This document shows positions 7,614 to 10,514 of a stretch of DNA of 10,514 nucleotides, piece after piece (the stretch's first letter is position 1; each line of letters starts with the position of its first letter). This DNA is from an uncultured Clostridia bacterium (GTDB lineage: Bacteria > Bacillota > Clostridia > TANB77 > CAG-508), in NCBI GenBank assembly GCA_934131055.1, contig CAKOZB010000045.1:1-10514 (forward strand). The letters are read 5' to 3'. The notes under the pieces were generated by a model, which was not told the origin of the DNA, did no database searches, and worked only from the letters and a program-made list of their open reading frames with translations. The translations under genes and the position numbers were made by a program.

Positions 7614-7626
7614 TAGGAAGATGAAA

Positions 7627-8055
7627 ATGAAAAAAATAATAATTTGTATATTATCAATTTTTTTAATAATAATTTGTATAGTAGTGTATGGAGTTTATCA
7701 AAAAAACGAGAATACTGCACAAATAGGCGTAGATAATAAAACGTATGAAAGCTACGAGAATAAAGAAGTATTAGGAACTGACATTATATCAATAATAAAC
7801 AAAGCAACAGATAGCAACAAAAAAAATGATATAAAAATAGGTGAAGATGGAAATTATATAGATAATGGAAAAAATTCTATAAGAATTGAAATTAAATTCT
7901 TGGAACTAGATAAAGTAATTACTATGGAAAGAATAAATAATGTAGGAATAGAAAAATTTTGGAGTAATTATGGTGCTCTAAGCTTCAAATGTACAAAAAT
8001 TGAATATCATGAAAAAACTCATAGAGTAAAATACATGTACTTTGAAGAAGTTTAA
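7627..8055 (+). CDS. Pilin-like family member with a divergent, lysine-led membrane anchor
   Basis: I chose the ATG at 7627 (142 residues, MKKIIICILS...) because AGGAAG at 7615-7620 lies 6 bases upstream. ATG 7621 is too close to it, and a TTG at 7585 would extend the frame but has no binding site. The N-terminus is one hydrophobic helix after basic residues, unlike the acidic MENA start of its neighbours. From about 'NKTYESYENKEVLGTD' onward it is clearly related to them: ISIINKATDSNKK matches the DLFSLANQIEDYNKK region of the 6295 gene, and FWSNYG and SFKCTKIEY...RVKYMYF match that gene's WANYG segment and out-of-frame C-terminus. There is no lipobox. It may be a minor pilin or an anchored accessory subunit. 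Function is inferred from family and neighbourhood only. Confidence 0.65.
   Translation: MKKIIICILSIFLIIICIVVYGVYQKNENTAQIGVDNKTYESYENKEVLGTDIISIINKATDSNKKNDIKIGEDGNYIDNGKNSIRIEIKFLELDKVITMERINNVGIEKFWSNYGALSFKCTKIEYHEKTHRVKYMYFEEV
7635..7680 (+). repeat. 16-bp direct repeat, 30-bp period, in the membrane-anchor codons
   Basis: AATAATAATTTGTATA occurs at 7635-7650 and exactly again at 7665-7680. The 30-base offset keeps frame, so the anchor reads IIICI twice. It could be a small tandem duplication or a by-product of the narrow codon choice for Ile and Cys in a hydrophobic helix. Confidence 0.55.
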
Positions 8056-8109
8056 ATTTGTTATTAATATTTAAAATAAAATTATATAAAATCTAAGGAG
8101 GAAAAATTT

Positions 8110-8541
8110 ATGGAGAATGCAAGTAAAGCATTAATTATAGCAGGAGCTATTCTTTTATCAATTTTAATTATTGGGTTAGGTATGGCTATATACCAACAAG
8201 CAGCAGGAGCAATGAATGGTGCTAATATGGATCCAACAAAGATTCAAGCATATAATTCAGAATTTTTAAATTACGAAGGAACACAATCTGGAACACAAGT
8301 AAGAGCACTTTTAGATACAGTAAGATCTCACAACCTTGCACATACAGATGACCCATCTTTAAATGTTACAGTAATGACAAGCACAGCAGAAGGAGTTACA
8401 GCAGCACCAACAGCAGTTGTAACAGCAACAGATGTAAATAATGTAAAGAAAACTATAAATGCAGGAAAAACATATACAGTTGATTTTGGATATGATGCAA
8501 ACTCTGGATTTATAGTAGCAGTTGGAATAGTTGCAAAATAA
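8110..8541 (+). CDS. Probable major pilin, MENA family
   Basis: A 143-residue protein, the smallest intact MENA protein in the cluster. It starts MENASKALIIAGAILLSILI with a membrane helix at about residues 5-28, followed by a Gln/Ala/Gly-rich turn (YQQAAGAMNGA). The body motif FLNYEGTQSGTQVRALLDTVRSHN aligns with its paralogues. The C-terminal half is Ala/Thr/Val-rich and beta-like (VTVMTSTAEGV, then TYTVDFGYDANSGFIVAVG), as expected of an abundant surface subunit. AAGGAGG (8095-8101) is well spaced from the ATG, and codons are strongly biased to GCA, ACA and GTA, consistent with high expression. I propose it as the main filament subunit; this is inference from composition, size and signals. 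There is no prepilin leader before the helix. Confidence 0.72.
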   Translation: MENASKALIIAGAILLSILIIGLGMAIYQQAAGAMNGANMDPTKIQAYNSEFLNYEGTQSGTQVRALLDTVRSHNLAHTDDPSLNVTVMTSTAEGVTAAPTAVVTATDVNNVKKTINAGKTYTVDFGYDANSGFIVAVGIVAK

Positions 8542-8563
8542 ATAAATTGAAAGGTTATGGTTT

Positions 8564-9274
8564 ATGGAAAACGCAGTAGAAGGTTTAAAATTAGCATTTG
8601 CAGTTCTATTATTGACTATGGCATTATCTTTAACTATAGCCTTTTTTTCTAAGGCCAGAACTACTGCTGAAATGGTATTAAGAAGTTCTGATAAAACTGT
8701 ATATTATGATTATACAAGTTATTCAATACCACAGGACACATCAGGAAATAGAATTGTAGGATATGAAACTATTATACCAACCTTGTATAAGTACGATAAA
8801 GAAAGATACAAAGTTACTTTTAAACAGGGAAATTATAATGAAACTACAGGAGAACTTTCAAATGTAACAAATCTTTCAATATATGAAACAAAGTCAGTTC
8901 AGGCTAACTGGAACAAAAACTATGTTAATGATTTTGATGGTGAAACAACAAGTACAAGTGGACATAACATGAATATTTGTTCGTTTGATATAGTTGAAGA
9001 AACACAGAGAAATGAGCCTTGGGTTGGTAGTTCAGAACAAGTTAAACTTCATTTAGATGCAATTTTTAGTGGAGGAAACTACATATTACCACAAAATCCA
9101 TCTAAACATTTGTCTTATAGTAGAAATCCATTAAGTAATAGAAATAATAAATTTATAGAACAAATTGGAGAAATAAAAACCACAAACACTAATGAAGAAG
9201 ACAGTACTAAGTCAGTTACAGGAAATAAAACAACTACAAAAAGAATAATTACTTATATTTTAATAAGAAACTAA
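8564..9274 (+). CDS. Large pilin-like/pseudopilin protein, MENA family
   Basis: A 236-residue protein starting MENAVEGLKLAFAVLLLTMA, with one membrane helix (about residues 6-28) followed by SKAR. The N-terminus aligns with the other MENA proteins, but the body differs and is much longer, rich in Thr, Asn and Tyr, with no recognised domain. Residues GYETIIPTLYKYDKERYKVTF suggest a beta-rich extracellular part, and the end is Asn/Thr/Lys-rich before KRIITYILIRN. Larger proteins with a pilin-like N-terminus are often minor tip or adhesion subunits; that is a guess here. AAAGG at 8550-8554 gives a weaker binding site than the pilin gene 22 bases upstream, consistent with lower abundance. An ATG at 8557 is out of frame. 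Confidence 0.7.
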   Translation: MENAVEGLKLAFAVLLLTMALSLTIAFFSKARTTAEMVLRSSDKTVYYDYTSYSIPQDTSGNRIVGYETIIPTLYKYDKERYKVTFKQGNYNETTGELSNVTNLSIYETKSVQANWNKNYVNDFDGETTSTSGHNMNICSFDIVEETQRNEPWVGSSEQVKLHLDAIFSGGNYILPQNPSKHLSYSRNPLSNRNNKFIEQIGEIKTTNTNEEDSTKSVTGNKTTTKRIITYILIRN

Positions 9275-9311
9275 AGAAATATTAATATTAAAGTAAGGAA
9301 GGAAATGAAAA

Positions 9312-9845
9312 ATGGGAGACAGTTTTGTTACAATAATTGCTATATTTTTAGCAGCAATATTAATGTTTGTCTTTCCTTTAATGTCAATTTCGGAAAGAAC
9401 TGACGACGTATCACAGTTATCAGTACAGACAGCAACAACAGAATTTGTAGATAAAGTAAGAACAACAGGAAAATTAACTTTAGATGATTATGATAAATAC
9501 GTACAAACAATAACATCAACAGGAAACTCATTTGAAGTATCTATGCAAGCTCAAATATTAGACGAGAATCCAGGAGTAAAGACTACACAAGCTGAAACTA
9601 CAAAGATTGGTGAAAATGTATACTATAACCTATATACTAGCCAATTAGAGAATAAATTAAGTGATAGTTCTACAAAAAACAGGATTACATTTAAAGAAGG
9701 AGACAGATTTTCTGTTACTGTAAAAAATACAAATACTACAATTGCTCAGATAATAAGAAATTTCTTGTATAGAATTGCAGGAAACGATACATATCAGATT
9801 GCTGCGCAACATGGAGGAATAGTTACTGTAAATGGTACAAAATAA
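9312..9845 (+). CDS. Hypothetical membrane-anchored protein of the Tad-like cluster
   Basis: A 177-residue protein with a membrane helix at about residues 5-24 (FVTIIAIFLAAILMFVFPLM) and an outside-facing remainder. The segment TEFVDKVRTTGKLTLDDYDKYVQTITSTGNSFEVSMQ looks like a compact helical unit followed by a beta strand, and DENPG follows. The last part (IIRNFLYRIAG, then HGGIVTVNG) includes a second amphipathic stretch. I cannot assign a named family with confidence. Its size, single N-terminal anchor and position suggest a TadE/TadF-like or pseudopilin-like minor component, by inference. AAGGAAGGAA (9295-9304) supports the ATG at 9312; an ATG at 9305 is out of frame and soon stops. A terminator hairpin begins 14 bases after its stop codon. 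Confidence 0.68.
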   Translation: MGDSFVTIIAIFLAAILMFVFPLMSISERTDDVSQLSVQTATTEFVDKVRTTGKLTLDDYDKYVQTITSTGNSFEVSMQAQILDENPGVKTTQAETTKIGENVYYNLYTSQLENKLSDSSTKNRITFKEGDRFSVTVKNTNTTIAQIIRNFLYRIAGNDTYQIAAQHGGIVTVNGTK

Positions 9846-9858
9846 ATTTTAAGAATAT

Positions 9859-9904
9859 GGCAGCTTTAAGGACTATTTTAGATTGGTTCTTGGCTGCTTT
9901 TTTT
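9859..9904 (+). terminator. Intrinsic terminator or attenuator
   Basis: GGCAGC (9859-9864) pairs with GCTGCT (9893-9898), including one G-U pair. An inner arm AAGGAC (9868-9873) pairs with GTTCTT (9886-9891), also with one G-U. A two-base bulge and a 12-base loop complete the hairpin. A run of seven T (9898-9904) follows at once. This is the classic rho-independent layout on the + strand. The next gene's binding site begins only about 4 bases later, so any expression of that gene from upstream must read through. Confidence 0.75.
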
Positions 9905-9923
9905 ATAGAAAGGTTACAAAATA

Positions 9924-10514
9924 ATGAAATTACAACACATAATTATAATATTTGTTATAATAGTTGTTCCAATAGCATTAGTCTTATCTATGTATATAAA
10001 TGCACAAATACAAACAATAAACAACCAAACGAAATATGATAACATACTTATAAATGCAACTTATGATGGAGTGAAAGCATTTCAATTAAATACTGCTAAT
10101 AATATGTATTCAACGATTTCAAACTCTAAAATAAGAGATATAGAAGCTGCTGTAAATGTATTTTTTAACTCACTTGCAACAAATATGGGAACATCAGGTT
10201 ATAGCAAAGCTGATTTGCAACCATATGTTCCAGCTATAATGGTAAATTTATATGATGGTTATTATATTTATTCTAATTATTATGATACTGAATATGATGG
10301 AAATGGTGATGGAGTAAAAGGAGAATATAGATATGGGCTAAAGCCTTTTGTATATTATTCATGTAGATATAAAAAAGAGGGGCAAAATACGGATTTTGTT
10401 GTTAATTATACTTTAGATAATACAATTACTATAATTGGAACTATAAAAGGAAAATATGTTGTAAAAAAAGGGCACTTATTACTAGAAAATGATGATGTAG
10501 CAGATGAAATACTG
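9924..10514 (+). CDS. Conserved hypothetical membrane-anchored protein, 3' partial
   Basis: The frame opens at ATG 9924 after GAAAGG (9908-9913) and runs without a stop to the window end, giving 197 visible residues. It starts MKLQHIIIIFVIIVVPIALV, one membrane helix (about residues 5-24), followed by YINAQIQTINNQTKYDNILI. The outside part contains NATYDGVKAFQLNTANN, SKIRDIEAAVNVFFNSLAT, YVPAIMVNLYDGYYIYSNYY and, later, YGLKPFVYYSCRYKK and VVNYTLDNTITIIGTIKGKY. The Tyr-rich pattern and smooth reading indicate a real gene. I do not recognise a characterised family. Given position, anchor and size it is probably a minor structural or adhesion component of the Tad-like apparatus, by inference. 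It follows directly after a terminator hairpin, so its level may be set by read-through. Confidence 0.75.
   Translation, partial: MKLQHIIIIFVIIVVPIALVLSMYINAQIQTINNQTKYDNILINATYDGVKAFQLNTANNMYSTISNSKIRDIEAAVNVFFNSLATNMGTSGYSKADLQPYVPAIMVNLYDGYYIYSNYYDTEYDGNGDGVKGEYRYGLKPFVYYSCRYKKEGQNTDFVVNYTLDNTITIIGTIKGKYVVKKGHLLLENDDVADEIL

Noticed and set aside
7585..7626. TTG start at 7585 extending the swapped-anchor gene by 14 codons
   Set aside because: No ribosome binding site precedes it, while AGGAAG at 7615-7620 is well placed for ATG 7627.
8058..8090. Promoter-like TTGTTA and TATATA or TATAAA before the probable major pilin
   Set aside because: Spacing is 19-21 bases and the boxes are poor; the stretch is nearly all A and T, so I do not call it.
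9278..9289. Perfect 12-base palindrome AATATTAATATT between the genes at 8564 and 9312
   Set aside because: Only A and T, no T run after it and no known operator pattern; expected by chance in DNA this AT-rich.
9857..10039. 60-codon frame starting at ATG 9857
   Set aside because: It begins inside the terminator hairpin, has no ribosome binding site, and is out of frame with the long open gene at 9924 that it overlaps.

Overview
The window is AT-rich and tightly packed, with every gene on the + strand. Strong AGGAGG-type ribosome binding sites, AGA/ATA/AAT-rich codon use and TAA-dominated stops suggest a low-GC Firmicute, most likely a gut-type Clostridium or Eubacterium relative. That assignment is inference from style and gene content; no rRNA or other marker is present.

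Most or all of the window belongs to one Tad-like (type IVb/IVc pilus, type II/IV secretion) locus. The left half is the assembly machine. It holds the 3' end of a CpaB/RcpC-like SAF-domain protein (3-662), two consecutive MinD/ParA-superfamily proteins with degenerate P-loops that resemble TadZ/CpaE (691-1383 and 1386-2225), a TadA/CpaF secretion ATPase with an added N-terminal membrane segment (2247-4166), and one long inner-membrane platform protein that appears to carry both TadB-like and TadC-like T2SSF domains (4198-6276).

The right half holds the likely filament components. Four proteins start with nearly the same Met-Glu-Asn-Ala sequence running straight into a hydrophobic helix (6295, 6975, 8110, 8564). 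A fifth relative (7627-8055) has the same body with a different, lysine-led N-terminus. Two further single-membrane-segment proteins of unknown function follow (9312-9845, and 9924 onward, cut by the window end). The gene at 8110-8541 is the best candidate for the main pilin: compact, Ala/Thr/Val-rich, with a near-perfect ribosome binding site.

Three points deserve attention. The first pilin-like gene is frameshifted: its conserved C-terminal part continues out of frame to 6955, and one extra A in a short A run explains the break. An intrinsic terminator (9859-9904) ends just before the ribosome binding site of the last gene, leaving no room for a promoter, so it may act as an attenuator setting component ratios. 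The putative pilins have no visible leader peptide. No prepilin peptidase or outer-membrane secretin gene is seen in the window; lack of a secretin would fit a Gram-positive host.
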